DNA of 64,000 nucleotides, from positions 1-64,000 of the forward strand of contig CABVRZ010000013.1 of NCBI GenBank assembly GCA_902500775.1, read 5' to 3'. Each line of letters starts with the position of its first letter. The stretch's first letter is position 1. The position numbers were made by a program, and so were the translations under genes. The notes below the pieces were generated by a model. It did not search any database. It worked only from the letters and a program-made list of their open reading frames with translations, and was not told the origin of the DNA. The stretch is from an uncultured Nitrospira sp. Lineage in GTDB: Bacteria > Nitrospirota > Nitrospiria > Nitrospirales > Nitrospiraceae. Below are positions 8,912-18,219 of this stretch, piece by piece.

Positions 8912-11900
8912 TAACTGAGATACAGATACTGGAGCAACGCCACCAGTCCATACAAGGACGATTCGACGACCGGCTGTTGATAGAGCGGCACAAAGGCACC
9001 CTGTTCATTGTCTTCCACATCGCTGATCACATGCTGGATCTGCTTCACGCGAATGTCGTGATCCTTCCCGGCCCCCAGGGTCTGAACGATTTGCCGGTTG
9101 AGCCCAGCCAGCATGGTAGCTTTCGCCCGGCTGGCCGACTGATACAGGAGAAATGCGCCTAGGAGCGCGAGCAGAACATTGACCGACCAGGATAGGAGCA
9201 ACAAGAGCGGATAATTCCAGATGTCGAAATACTCGTTGCGTGCGGCGATCATGATCAAGAGCGTAATAAAGGGATATCGGATCAGTCGATTGATCACTTC
9301 CGTCCGCTGCGCAATCAGGTCCACTACGGCGAGATACTTCAACTTCTCGAATTCGGCTTGCTCCGCTTCTCCCAACCCATAATTGCGAAGATACCCTTCT
9401 CGTACTTGCTGAGACCACCCGCCCGTAGTGCTGATCACCCATCCGATCCATCGGCGGCAGAGCATCACCGCATCGAACACCGCCAGGTTTAGCAGCACGA
9501 CGATCCCGACGCTGGCAAGCGTCATGACTGAATCAACCTGACAACTCAGGTACCCACGGCAGGGATGGATATATTCTTCATCCAGCACGAAATACCCGAT
9601 GGCCCATATTGCCCCCATGTACAGGATGAACAGGAGAAGTGTACGGGCCATGCTCTGGCTCAACTGACTCGCCTCTCGATAGCGCCCCCAGGCCTGGTCG
9701 ACCTTTATCGAGGCAACCGTGGCCAATGGATGGTAGACTCGCTGGAGATTGGTCCAAAAGGTCTTGGGTGAGAGCCGTTGACGCTTCGAGGTGTCTTCAA
9801 ACTGAAACTTATCGTCGATCTCTTGACTGTTCTTCTTGAGATCGCGGGCGCCCTTTATAAACAGGAGGACGGACAGCACGACCACCACCATGCGGAGCAA
9901 TTCACTCGGCCAGATGCTGACACCGGCTGTCCACGAGAATGGCTCTCCTTCGTCATGCCCAGCTAGCAGCGCGTCGGCCCCACCGGCCACGATAAAGACT
10001 GCGAACAACGCAACGAGCACGACTGCCGTGACCCCCAAGACACGTGGGTGTCGCATAATGGCAGACCAGAGACGTTGATTACTCCAGGCCACGACGACGA
10101 ACAGGGCAAACCCCACCACTGTTCCTGCCGCCACGGCAGTATTGTCGAATCCGACGCCTTGTCGTAACTGACCATACGTATCCGTATAATCTAGATCGGG
10201 TCGTAACGGATGGATCGTACGAACCCCTTCTGTTGTGACAAGGCTCAAGTCGACCGCACCGTTTTTTCCCACCTCAAACAATCGGGGATGAACTCCGGCA
10301 TCGAACACACGATCCTCAGGCGTCAAGGCCGCGTGGTAGGCCGTCCCGCAGGGGCTGTTCACCTCATCGAATTGCTCACGGCGACACCTGACGTGGCCAA
10401 CTGCCTGCAAGGTCGCAAAATAGGTCGATGTTTGATAACTGCTCCGGAAGGGCGGCACATCGCGCTGCAAACCGCCATCCAATTGCAATCCAAACGGCGA
10501 GGCAATGACCATGTTGCGGATCCACTTAGACTCGCTCGGATGGAGATGCCGAGCATCGAGACCGACCGTAAAGAAAATGGCGTGCGGGAATGCAGGACGG
10601 AGAGCTTTGATGATCAGCAACGAATCATAGGGGTCGGTTCCAAAGATCCCGATAGCTCGAGCTCCTTCTCCCTCGTCATGGATTCGATTCACCAACGCCC
10701 GCACATAGTCCACCTGACTGGTCCCTTCAGGACGCTCACGCTGGCTATCTTTCGTGCTATCGGCACGTGTGACTTTGCTTTTGTCCTCCCCCGGCACTTC
10801 ACCATCCAATCCACTCAAGTAGCTGTACCGCTGAACGTTGAGACGTAAGGATTCATAGTCGGCTTGGCGCCGAATTTGGAGATCAACGGCATCGGGGATA
10901 TTGGAGCACCACTGTTTGATTGTTATTGGAACGTCGATCGTTTCCAGATCCCGCTCAGAAAAGGTCGCGATTTTCTTGCAGGCGGCTGCGCGAAACTCGA
11001 TCGGGAGCGTCCGTCCATAGAACGAGTCCCATTCCCCAATCAGAATTACCGCATCCCAGCCGAGGCGAACCTGCCGACGCTCCAGTTCCTCCACCAGCGA
11101 TTCGAATAATTGGTCATCAGAACCGATGTCGTATGTCAGCCGGATATTCGCACCCGTTAGTCGACGAGCGAATTCCTGCTCGCAAGACGTGTAAGAGTCG
11201 CAGGCTGAATCTTTCCCACCACTCGGCTTGAGGCCGTAAGCCAGGAGCCCTTTCATCGCACTACTCCACGCAGAATACAGCTCAATCCAGCCATCGGTGT
11301 TCGGCCAGACGCCGACTCCCACATGCGGCTCGCCATGTGCTTCTCCTGCCTCAGCCAGGAGCGCCCGAAATGCTGATGAACTGTGAGGGCCGAGAATCTT
11401 GAACGTGACCGCCTGTTGGAGTTGTGGATTCAACCGAACAAGCTTGCGCCGATCGTCAGTCAGGAGACACTTGCTTTCCTTCTCAGTCTCTCGACACACG
11501 AGCGCTTGGGAGAAGGAGGTCAGACTGGCCAGAAATCCTCGACTGAGTGCGTCGTCCGGGAACCAGACAACCAGCACAGTATGTGCACGCGACGATTCCT
11601 CGTCACACAGCCTGGTTCGCCTGAGTCGGTACCACTCATAGGGCAATGCCGGTAGCGAGCTCTGAGAATCCCATTCGACAAACGAGAGCTGCCCCTCCTG
11701 CTCCGGCACATAACAGGACACGCCCAGGGCCGTTCCAACCGCGTACCGATCTCGGATCCGCGACTCCGTGCTTTCGACATAAGGGCCTCCACTGGTCGTC
11801 ACCAGGAGGACGGTCACACGCTGGCCTTCCTTCACCCGTTCAGAGAGAGCCTGCCGAAGCGACCTGAGCCGCTGTGTGAGTGGAAGGGGCAATGTCGTGG

Positions 11901-12132
11901 CAGCTCGGTTCGCCTTGACTTCCCGAAGGCCTCGCTGGACTGCGGCGACAGGATCTTCCCATAAACGGGCGCGCACCGTTTGCTCTTCTATCGTAGCCTT
12001 CATGTCCAACCCTGTGCCGACCGGCCGTGAGCTGCGTAGCGGTTCCTTGACCAGCATGGCTCCTGCCAGCGCCAACACCAAGGTCAAGGCCCCTGCTACG
12101 GCAATTTTGGAGTCGCTTTGTTTCTTCGCCAT
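8911..12132 (-). CDS. large membrane protein with periplasmic region, unknown function, 1073 aa
   Basis: An N-terminal membrane anchor (VAGALTLVLALAGAML) is followed by about 620 mostly soluble residues and then a C-terminal half with six to seven membrane segments (for example GTVVGFALFVVVAW, VLGVTAVVLVALFAVFIVA, LLLFILYMGAIWAIGYFVL, LLLLLSWSVNVLLALLGAFLL). In the soluble part, stretches such as IGIFGTDPYDSLLIIKAL resemble the repeating beta-alpha pattern of type I periplasmic binding or Rossmann folds. Two blocks near residues 360 and 500 look related in pattern. I do not recognise the family. The ATG at 12130-12132 has a poor ribosome binding site. The stop codon TAG coincides with the end of a repeat element. 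A sensing or signalling role is a guess. Confidence 0.8.
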   Translation of the reverse strand: MAKKQSDSKIAVAGALTLVLALAGAMLVKEPLRSSRPVGTGLDMKATIEEQTVRARLWEDPVAAVQRGLREVKANRAATTLPLPLTQRLRSLRQALSERVKEGQRVTVLLVTTSGGPYVESTESRIRDRYAVGTALGVSCYVPEQEGQLSFVEWDSQSSLPALPYEWYRLRRTRLCDEESSRAHTVLVVWFPDDALSRGFLASLTSFSQALVCRETEKESKCLLTDDRRKLVRLNPQLQQAVTFKILGPHSSSAFRALLAEAGEAHGEPHVGVGVWPNTDGWIELYSAWSSAMKGLLAYGLKPSGGKDSACDSYTSCEQEFARRLTGANIRLTYDIGSDDQLFESLVEELERRQVRLGWDAVILIGEWDSFYGRTLPIEFRAAACKKIATFSERDLETIDVPITIKQWCSNIPDAVDLQIRRQADYESLRLNVQRYSYLSGLDGEVPGEDKSKVTRADSTKDSQRERPEGTSQVDYVRALVNRIHDEGEGARAIGIFGTDPYDSLLIIKALRPAFPHAIFFTVGLDARHLHPSESKWIRNMVIASPFGLQLDGGLQRDVPPFRSSYQTSTYFATLQAVGHVRCRREQFDEVNSPCGTAYHAALTPEDRVFDAGVHPRLFEVGKNGAVDLSLVTTEGVRTIHPLRPDLDYTDTYGQLRQGVGFDNTAVAAGTVVGFALFVVVAWSNQRLWSAIMRHPRVLGVTAVVLVALFAVFIVAGGADALLAGHDEGEPFSWTAGVSIWPSELLRMVVVVLSVLLFIKGARDLKKNSQEIDDKFQFEDTSKRQRLSPKTFWTNLQRVYHPLATVASIKVDQAWGRYREASQLSQSMARTLLLFILYMGAIWAIGYFVLDEEYIHPCRGYLSCQVDSVMTLASVGIVVLLNLAVFDAVMLCRRWIGWVISTTGGWSQQVREGYLRNYGLGEAEQAEFEKLKYLAVVDLIAQRTEVINRLIRYPFITLLIMIAARNEYFDIWNYPLLLLLSWSVNVLLALLGAFLLYQSASRAKATMLAGLNRQIVQTLGAGKDHDIRVKQIQHVISDVEDNEQGAFVPLYQQPVVESSLYGLVALLQYLYLS

Positions 12133-12202
12133 TTCGTTTCGAGGAAGTGAGGGGCATCACCCGGACGCTCGTGCAGTGTCCGTGCGCGACACTCTACATC
12201 AA

Positions 12203-12247
12203 ATAACGAGGGGGGCCGCAAGGATTACTTGCAGTCCCCCTCGTTAT
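12203..12247 (-). terminator. strong hairpin, probable terminator
   Basis: ATAACGAGGGGG (12203-12214) pairs perfectly with CCCCCTCGTTAT (12236-12247), a 12-bp stem with a 21-base loop. On the minus strand it is followed by TTGATGTAG, so the U-tract is poor. It lies just downstream of the degenerate dehydrogenase gene on the minus strand and upstream of the 1073-residue gene, so it probably ended transcription of the former. Confidence 0.55.
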
Positions 12248-12311
12248 GAACATCGATTTGAGATCAATGTGGATTAACGATGACTTTGAAAATACCACCA
12301 CTATTTGACGC

Positions 12312-12996
12312 CTAGACATAGCCGTTCGCTGACAGCATAAGGCTCAGCAAACCTCCAACCCCTCCAGGGTAAACAACGTTGGTTGTCCCATCCGTAGCAA
12401 CAAGGCGCATGATCCCTGTGTTAAATGCCGCCACAAACACATTATCACGATATGAATATGGATAAATGGAGGATATTGAAGGAATTCCCACAATTCCGGT
12501 TGGAGCGATCACCGAGTTAAAGGCCACGGTAGGGTTCCGATAGCTGGGATTGTTCGTGATCCCTCCAACAAGCGGCCATCCATAATTGCCACCGGCATCA
12601 ATCCGATTAATTTCGTCGTTGTCGCTCGGACCATTCTCTGACTCCCACAACTGTCCTGTCGAAGGGTGGAAGGCTAAACCAAAGCTGTTTCGATGGCCCA
12701 AGCTGTACACTTTCAGTGCATTAGTGCTTGATGAGAACGGATTTCCTGGCGCGGCCGATCCGTCCGTGTTCACCCGCAGAATCTTGCCGGCAAGTGAATC
12801 GGGTCTTGCGCATCCGAAGGAACTTGCGCATCACCAATGACAATGTACCGCTTCCCATCAGACCCAAAGGTAATGATGCCTCCATTATGGACTCCATTAG
12901 CGGGTAGACTAGGGAGAATAACTGTCTCTACACGCGAACCATCAGATTGCTTCACAAGTTTCGAAACGTGATTCGATGAGCCACAAACCGTGTATA
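12312..12996 (-). pseudogene. PQQ-type sugar dehydrogenase (glucose/sorbosone dehydrogenase), broken
   Basis: The two reading frames together read as the C-terminal half of a soluble aldose-sugar dehydrogenase: LPANGVHNGGIITFGSDGK, then (after a frameshift near 12780) VYSLGHRNSFGLAFHP, LWESENGPSDNDEINRI and GGNYGWPLVGG. HNGG, GHRN and GPxDNDEIN are hallmarks of this beta-propeller family, which oxidises sugars in the periplasm with pyrroloquinoline quinone. The N-terminal half is missing and the 5' edge, near 13000, adjoins the IS630 remnant. The frameshift and lack of a start make it a pseudogene unless the frameshift is a sequencing error. Confidence 0.75.
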
Positions 12997-13025
12997 ACTA
13001 CGCGCATAGTTACTGATAGCATGGG

Positions 13026-13864
13026 GTGACCGTCTGGGCGATCCTGCAAGCATGCGATGTTCGGGAGATTTGCGGCAACGGGTGGTGGATTGTGTCCGAA
13101 GGGCTGGGAGCAAGGCCGAGGCCGCGTGGCGAAGCAAGCCTGTACCGGTGGCTGAAGCCTGAGGGGCTGACGCCTAAGCGACCTGGACCTAACACTGCCC
13201 ACAAACTGGATGGGGAGGCGTTACGACATCACGTTGCCACCCATGACGACCTGACGCAGGTGGAAGCGGCCCGGTACTTCGGAGTCTTGCGCCAATGCAT
13301 TGGGAACGTGCTTCACCAGATAGGGTGGACTCGGAACAAATGACCAGCGACAAAGAGCGCAGTCCGCTGCATCGACGAAGGGTGCTGCGGCTTCATGAAC
13401 GGTACCGTCGTCTCGGCCTCCAGTTTCTGCCTGTCGATGAGTACGGCTTCGCCCCATCCGTCACGCGCCGCTAGGGATATGCGCCCAAAGGCCAGTGCGT
13501 GTCTGGCCTGATCTCCGGACACCGACGCCCTCGCCCCTCACTCATCGCCGCCCGTATCGGACCCGAGTTTGAAGACCCCTGCCTCTTCAAAGGCACGTGC
13601 GATACGGAGGTGTTCAACGCCGGGCTCCAAGCGAGGTTGTATCCGCCTCTGACCCGCCAGCATCTGGTCATCATGAACAACGCCGCGTTTTACACATCGC
13701 CAGACACGGTGCAGCTGATTGAGCACACTGGCGTCACGCTGCTGTTGTTGCCACTGTATTCCCCAGACCGCACCCCCATCGAGCACGACTTCGCGGCGAT
13801 CACAAAACACCTCGAATATCATGAACCCGTCACACTCGATCAGATCGTGACGGCCTCTCAGTGA
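13026..13864 (+). pseudogene. IS630-family transposase, degenerate
   Basis: Three pieces in two frames reconstruct an IS630 transposase: an N-terminal helix-turn-helix part (LDGEALRHHVATHDDLTQ, NVLHQIGWTRNK), a frameshift near 13340, then a catalytic part with VDEYGFAPSVTRR, GLISGHRRPR, LFKGTCDTEVFNA and YSPDRTPIEHDF. A TAG at 13472-13474 falls inside the catalytic part. The second catalytic aspartate of the DDE triad is replaced: the expected DNAAFH reads NNAAFY. The first Asp (VDEYG) and the Glu (PIEH) remain. With a frameshift, a stop and a lost active-site residue it cannot encode an active enzyme. It adjoins the broken dehydrogenase gene. Confidence 0.85.
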
Positions 13865-14655
13865 TTATCAGCGGGACCATAAACCACAACACAGATTCAC
13901 GCATATAAGTCGGTATTGAAGTGGGCGAGGAACACGATCGAGCATCTTCATGATCCAGCCCTAACGGACAATGGTTGCCGAATGCATCAAGCAGAACTGC
14001 TACTAGAGAACGGTTGGTGCCAGTTCATGTATCAGCGATACCGTATCGTGATAAGTGAATAGGCGATGTGAGGACGACTCTATATATCGTTTCTCTGTAC
14101 CCATATGCTGTAGCTGTAGCTGTGGATATGGAACTCACTGGAATATCTCGCTGAATTCAGATCAATGGTGGGGCAGACTTCTTGTCCGAGGGCCTGACGA
14201 ATCGCTGCTCGACCAATCTAGCCGGAGTGACGACCTCTATAAACTTACTCAGATATCAACAATGTAGACAATACATATGAATGTTTAAAGAGACCGCACA
14301 CCAAGCTGGTTGACGGCCGATCTTCGTCAGTTGCCGGAACACCTACGCCTTGAGCGCCTCGTCCTTATCAAGCTTCTGCTTTTCGCACATCTCACTCATT
14401 GCGGAATCGCACACATTCGGGTGTTACGGCCAAAGAACGTCTGTCACACTTACCTTGCGCTTACTATCTACCGCATTGTTGCGTTTGACACTTCTCCTTT
14501 CTATTTTCGCACACCTCGCTCATCGCCGAATCACAGGAACCCGTACGAACAGAAATTAAGATCTTGACAAGGTATTGATTTTGCTTCCCTCGATTAAGTC
14601 TGGGATAGGGAACCAATTGCAATAAGCCCTACCCGCTCAATCCTGGAGGCGTATC
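13865..14655. other. gap after the IS630 remnant, no supported gene
   Basis: The first bases probably include the 3' end of the IS630 remnant, but I could not identify a terminal inverted repeat with confidence. The remainder has only short frames without ribosome binding sites. A pair of imperfect direct repeats occurs at 14380-14413 and 14504-14536. The last 80 bases are the leader of the carbonic-anhydrase-like gene. Confidence 0.4.
14380..14536. repeat. pair of imperfect 33-34 bp direct repeats
   Basis: TTTTCGCACATCTCACTCAT at 14380 is repeated as TTTTCGCACACCTCGCTCAT at 14504. The similarity continues (GCGGAATCGCA versus CGCCGAATCACA). The two copies start 124 bases apart. They lie 120-275 bases upstream of the carbonic-anhydrase-like gene and could be a tandem remnant of an element or regulatory repeats. 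Confidence 0.45.
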
Positions 14656-15756
14656 ATGATGGGTGACTCGACTTTTTCCCAAACCAGCGCCGACAGCATC
14701 GCGATTCGCAACTTGCCTATACAACAAAGGATCGATTGGTTGATTGAACACGCCCGTCACTATGCCCAGATGTACCAAAGTCCAGAATCCTTTATTGCGC
14801 GCGAACGATACAGCGCGAAACATCCTACCTCCATCATCGCGCTCAAGTGCATGGATGGGCGCCTTAATCTTTCCGTGGCCACCAATACCCCGTCCGGGAT
14901 CATTCAGCCAATCCGTAATATCGGCGGTCGCTTCGACATGGGCTGGCCACATTTTGGAGAGGTCATGACGGAACAGGTCCAGCATATGGTCCGACATGGC
15001 CACCAGGCACTTATCCTGATCAATTATCACTATTCAAAGGGAGACCACAAGCGCGGCTGTGCGGGCTGGGGTTATAACACCGATGTCGCCAGAGACCATG
15101 CGTTTCGGATCCAACGACAGATGGAAGAGGTCTTCGGCTCGGCACACAACACAGTGTACCCCCTGGTCTATGGATTTGAAACCGATGAGGACGCCCTGGT
15201 TCTTCACGGGCGTCATCACCGTGATGTGTTGGACCTCTCAACCATTTCCGCTCAGGGTCTCGCTTCATTGCCAGCCACATTGTCCCAGCTGTATCCGGAC
15301 ATGCCCGAAGAGATGCAGGAAGACCTCTTGCCGCTCGTCCGGGGCAACATCGCCCATATTGAAGAAACCAGGAAAAGCGACCGAACCCTAGAGATCGTCC
15401 ATCACGAATGGATGATCGGGGTTGGGCGCGGGTTCCACTGGCTCCACATGCCAAACCTGGCATTGATTATCGGCCCACACAGCCCTGAACTTGCCGATCC
15501 TCTCAGCAAAGCCGGTGGGATCATCGCGGCCAACATGCGAGACGACCGCATCCCCGATGATGGCTTTCTCCTGCTGTCCGTCGCTCCCTACCAAGAGGTC
15601 GGAGTCGACCGTGCACGTGCCACGCTCAAGAGCCGATTCATGGCTGACTTTGCCGCCCACATCATCCGTTCAGATCATGCCACAATTGCGGACAAGATCA
15701 ACATCCGTAAAGCAGTCCTATCTTGGCACACCCGCGCACTGGAGTTTATTTTGTGA
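14656..15756 (+). CDS. divergent beta-carbonic-anhydrase-like protein, 366 aa
   Basis: The N-terminal half carries the beta-carbonic anhydrase zinc pattern in altered form: Cys65-x-Asp67-x-Arg69 in KCMDGRLN, followed about 65 residues later by a His/Cys pair in DHKRGCAGWG (His131, Cys135). Between them, SGIIQPIRNIGG matches the usual ...RNAGG strand. Classical enzymes have HxxC, here HxxxC, and the protein is about 150 residues longer, so activity is not certain. It is cytosolic (no signal peptide). A GGAGG ribosome binding site precedes ATGATG at 14656. Hydration of CO2 would suit the Dab and SulP genes elsewhere in the window, but that link is inferred. Confidence 0.6.
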   Translation: MMGDSTFSQTSADSIAIRNLPIQQRIDWLIEHARHYAQMYQSPESFIARERYSAKHPTSIIALKCMDGRLNLSVATNTPSGIIQPIRNIGGRFDMGWPHFGEVMTEQVQHMVRHGHQALILINYHYSKGDHKRGCAGWGYNTDVARDHAFRIQRQMEEVFGSAHNTVYPLVYGFETDEDALVLHGRHHRDVLDLSTISAQGLASLPATLSQLYPDMPEEMQEDLLPLVRGNIAHIEETRKSDRTLEIVHHEWMIGVGRGFHWLHMPNLALIIGPHSPELADPLSKAGGIIAANMRDDRIPDDGFLLLSVAPYQEVGVDRARATLKSRFMADFAAHIIRSDHATIADKINIRKAVLSWHTRALEFIL

Positions 15757-15853
15757 GAAACAGGCTCTCTGGCCATTGAACAATCGTACAACGACTTAGC
15801 ATAAGCGAACTGGCTTGAAGACAGATAACAAGTCACCATAATCGGAGCAGTCA

Positions 15854-16126
15854 ATGGCACACAAAGATTCCTTGTCTTGGACTCGCCGGACATTTATGAA
15901 ATGCTCTGTCGCTGGCGTCCTGCTCGGAGGCTGCAAGTCGTTGTGGCCATCAATTGCGCAGAGTGGCAGCCTTCCTCCTCCCACTCAACGCTCCAGCCAC
16001 AAAAGCATTCACACTGTTGAGACAGATCCGTTTGGTGTAGCGGGCCTAGGAAAGAGTGGCATGAGAAAATCGCGCCTCGGATTTGAACTCTGCCCTGGCC
16101 ATAACAAACCCAACAACGAACCCTGA
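15854..16126 (+). CDS. small Tat-signal lipoprotein, 90 aa
   Basis: The N-terminus has a twin-arginine motif followed by a hydrophobic stretch and lipobox: TRRTFMKCSVAGVLLGGC. That predicts export in folded form through Tat and lipid attachment at the Cys near residue 27. The remaining 60 residues are low in recognisable structure (Ser/Pro-rich, then FGVAGLGKSGMRKSRLGFELC). It starts about 100 bases after the carbonic-anhydrase-like gene and could share its transcript. It may be the surviving N-terminus of a larger Tat-exported oxidoreductase. Confidence 0.5.
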   Translation: MAHKDSLSWTRRTFMKCSVAGVLLGGCKSLWPSIAQSGSLPPPTQRSSHKSIHTVETDPFGVAGLGKSGMRKSRLGFELCPGHNKPNNEP

Positions 16127-16309
16127 CATCATACGATCTACCCCCCGCTCTTCGTAGGATCTACTCAACTGCAGTCTGCAGTTACATCTTTTGCAATTGG
16201 GATATTCGGCTGTGCGACCAGGTCGACCCTCACTCTCCCCTCATGTTACCGCGTTACTCAGGAACGCCGACCCTGAATCTTCCTCGATCGTGGCTTCGTG
16301 CAACATCAC

Positions 16310-16526
16310 CTAGCCCGCATTATTCATGAACACTTCTACTGCACCCGCCGATACGCCGCTGCGACAAGCCTGGCCGCGGTCTGTCAGCGGTCAGTCGAGC
16401 AGGCTCGCCCTTCGTGACCTCGACATACTGTTGCAAGTATGCCTCGGTCTCTCAGGGCTCCGCGTGCCCGTCTCGCCTGGCGTTTCGTCGGTTTCCTCAC
16501 GAACTGTCATGAATAATGCGGGCTAG
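16310..16526. mobile_element. 217-bp MITE with perfect 20-bp terminal inverted repeats
   Basis: CTAGCCCGCATTATTCATGA at 16310-16329 is the exact reverse complement of 16507-16526. Both termini end in CTAG, consistent with a CTAG target duplication flanking an element with 16-bp inverted ends. The interior has no transposase; a 66-codon frame inside it is unlikely to be a gene. A similar right end is at the window's left edge (39-54). It lies between the Tat lipoprotein gene and the 3' end of selO. Confidence 0.85.
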
Positions 16527-16577
16527 CGAAGGGTGAGATGTTGGGTCATCGCGCCCCTGATACGTCCTCAAGTTGAT

Positions 16578-18089
16578 TCAGGATGAGCAGCTCACGGTTA
16601 GATGCTTGCCCCAGTTCGGCGGTGGCAGCGCGTACGACTCCATGCCGGGTTGCTCGGTGAAGGGAGTTTGAAGTGCTGTGAAAAGACGGTCAATTTCTGA
16701 GAAGTCTTTATGCTGTGCTTTCTCGATCGTCGCCTGGGCAAGGTAATTCCTCAGCACGTACTTTGGGTTCACACGATTCATTCGAGTACACCGTTCATCG
16801 TCACGGCTGCCTTCACCCCGCAACCGATCACGATAACGCACGGCCCACTCGTCAAACCGTTCACGATTGAGAAAGTGCTCTCGCAACGTCTCGTTCACCG
16901 CGCCGTTCTGCGAGGAGAACGCGCCCAACTCTCGAAACACGATCGAATAGTCTGCATGGCTGCCTTGAAGCAGTCCGAGAAAATCTCGAATCAGTTCATC
17001 GTCTCCGGCCTGCGCTTCGCTCAATCCACATTTCGCACGCATGCGCTCCTGATACTCCCGGTCAAACAAAGGTTGATAGGTCTCAAGGCCCGCTTTGAGC
17101 GCTTCCTTCTCAGCCAGCGGCAACAGCGCTTGAGCCAAACAACTCAGATTCCAAAGCCCAATATACGGTTGCTGGTTGAACGCATAGCGGCCGTTGTGAT
17201 CGGAGTGGTTACAGATAAACCCCGCATCGTAGTCGTCCATAAACCCATACGGCCCATAGTCCAGGGTCAGGCCGAGAATCGACATGTTGTCGGTATTCAT
17301 CACTCCATGCGCCCAGCCAACCGCTTGCCACTGCGCAATCAATCGTGCCGTGCGCTCTACGACTTCGCTAAAGAATTGTGCGTATTTCTCACCGGTATCT
17401 CGGAGATGGGAGAAATGCTGCTCGATCACATAGTCGGCCAACGTTTTGAGATGCTCATGCTGCTTTCGATAATAAAAGACTTCAAACATGCCGAAGCGGA
17501 CATGCGAAGGCGCCATACGAACCAGCATTGCGCCGGTTTCGATCTGTTCCCGGTAAACTTTGTCATCACTGCCGACCAGGCAGAGCGCCTGAGTGGTTGC
17601 GATACCGAGACCCTGCATGGCCGCGCAACACAAGTACTCACGGATCGTAGACCGCAGCACCGCCCTTCCGTCTCCATCTCGTGAAAACGGTGTCATCCCG
17701 GCTCCTTTGAGATGGAGGTCCCATCGCTGCCCTCGTTGGTTCGTCGCCTCTCCAAGGAGGATCGCCCGACCGTCACCAAGTTGTGGGACGTAGACGCCGA
17801 ACTGATGGCCGGAATACAGCATCGCAAGCGGCTCCATGCCGGGGGCTAAGGCCTTCCCCCCGAAAAGCTCAGCGAGCTCCTGGCGCTCAAATTGTTCCGG
17901 GTCAAGATCGATCAATTCGGCAGCCGACCGATTGGCATGGATCAAATATGGCGGTTCGCTGAACGGAGTGGGGTTCAATCGCGCGTAAAAGGCTTGCGGA
18001 AGCCGGGCATAGGTATTGTCAAAGGAAAGGGTTTCAAGAGTTCGTTGCGGCATATCTCTCTGTACCATGAGCTTCATGGCCTTTGCCAT
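16578..18089 (-). CDS. selO: protein adenylyltransferase SelO (YdiU family)
   Basis: 503 residues, matching the family. Pseudokinase-fold motifs are present: YSGHQFGVYVPQLGDGRAI, LHLKGAGMTPFSRDGDGRAVLRS, GVMNTDNMSILGLTLDYGPYGFMDDY. SelO transfers AMP from ATP to Ser, Thr or Tyr of target proteins and is linked to redox stress. The C-terminus ends TVSCSS, corresponding to the CxxU/CxxS end seen in the family, so this is a non-selenium form. An internal ATG at 18053 (MPQRTLETL) would fit the usual N-terminus better than the ATG at 18089; neither has a strong ribosome binding site. It is transcribed alone. Confidence 0.92.
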   Translation of the reverse strand: MAKAMKLMVQRDMPQRTLETLSFDNTYARLPQAFYARLNPTPFSEPPYLIHANRSAAELIDLDPEQFERQELAELFGGKALAPGMEPLAMLYSGHQFGVYVPQLGDGRAILLGEATNQRGQRWDLHLKGAGMTPFSRDGDGRAVLRSTIREYLCCAAMQGLGIATTQALCLVGSDDKVYREQIETGAMLVRMAPSHVRFGMFEVFYYRKQHEHLKTLADYVIEQHFSHLRDTGEKYAQFFSEVVERTARLIAQWQAVGWAHGVMNTDNMSILGLTLDYGPYGFMDDYDAGFICNHSDHNGRYAFNQQPYIGLWNLSCLAQALLPLAEKEALKAGLETYQPLFDREYQERMRAKCGLSEAQAGDDELIRDFLGLLQGSHADYSIVFRELGAFSSQNGAVNETLREHFLNRERFDEWAVRYRDRLRGEGSRDDERCTRMNRVNPKYVLRNYLAQATIEKAQHKDFSEIDRLFTALQTPFTEQPGMESYALPPPNWGKHLTVSCSS

Positions 18090-18219
18090 GGCTCGAGGAT
18101 TTCAAGCGGGGACTCCGTGCTTGGAGATGTCACAGACTATGTCGCGGGCTCCATCAGCATGAGTGAGGGGTCATAGACGGCACCGACTCCTACCGTTGTT
18201 CTGTCTATCCATATAGCGC

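Noticed and set aside
16326-16526. 66-codon frame inside the MITE
   Set aside because: It lies wholly within the inverted-repeat element, includes its terminal repeat and has no ribosome binding site.
16710-17684. 324-codon plus-strand frame
   Set aside because: Antisense shadow of selO; the selO motifs are unambiguous.
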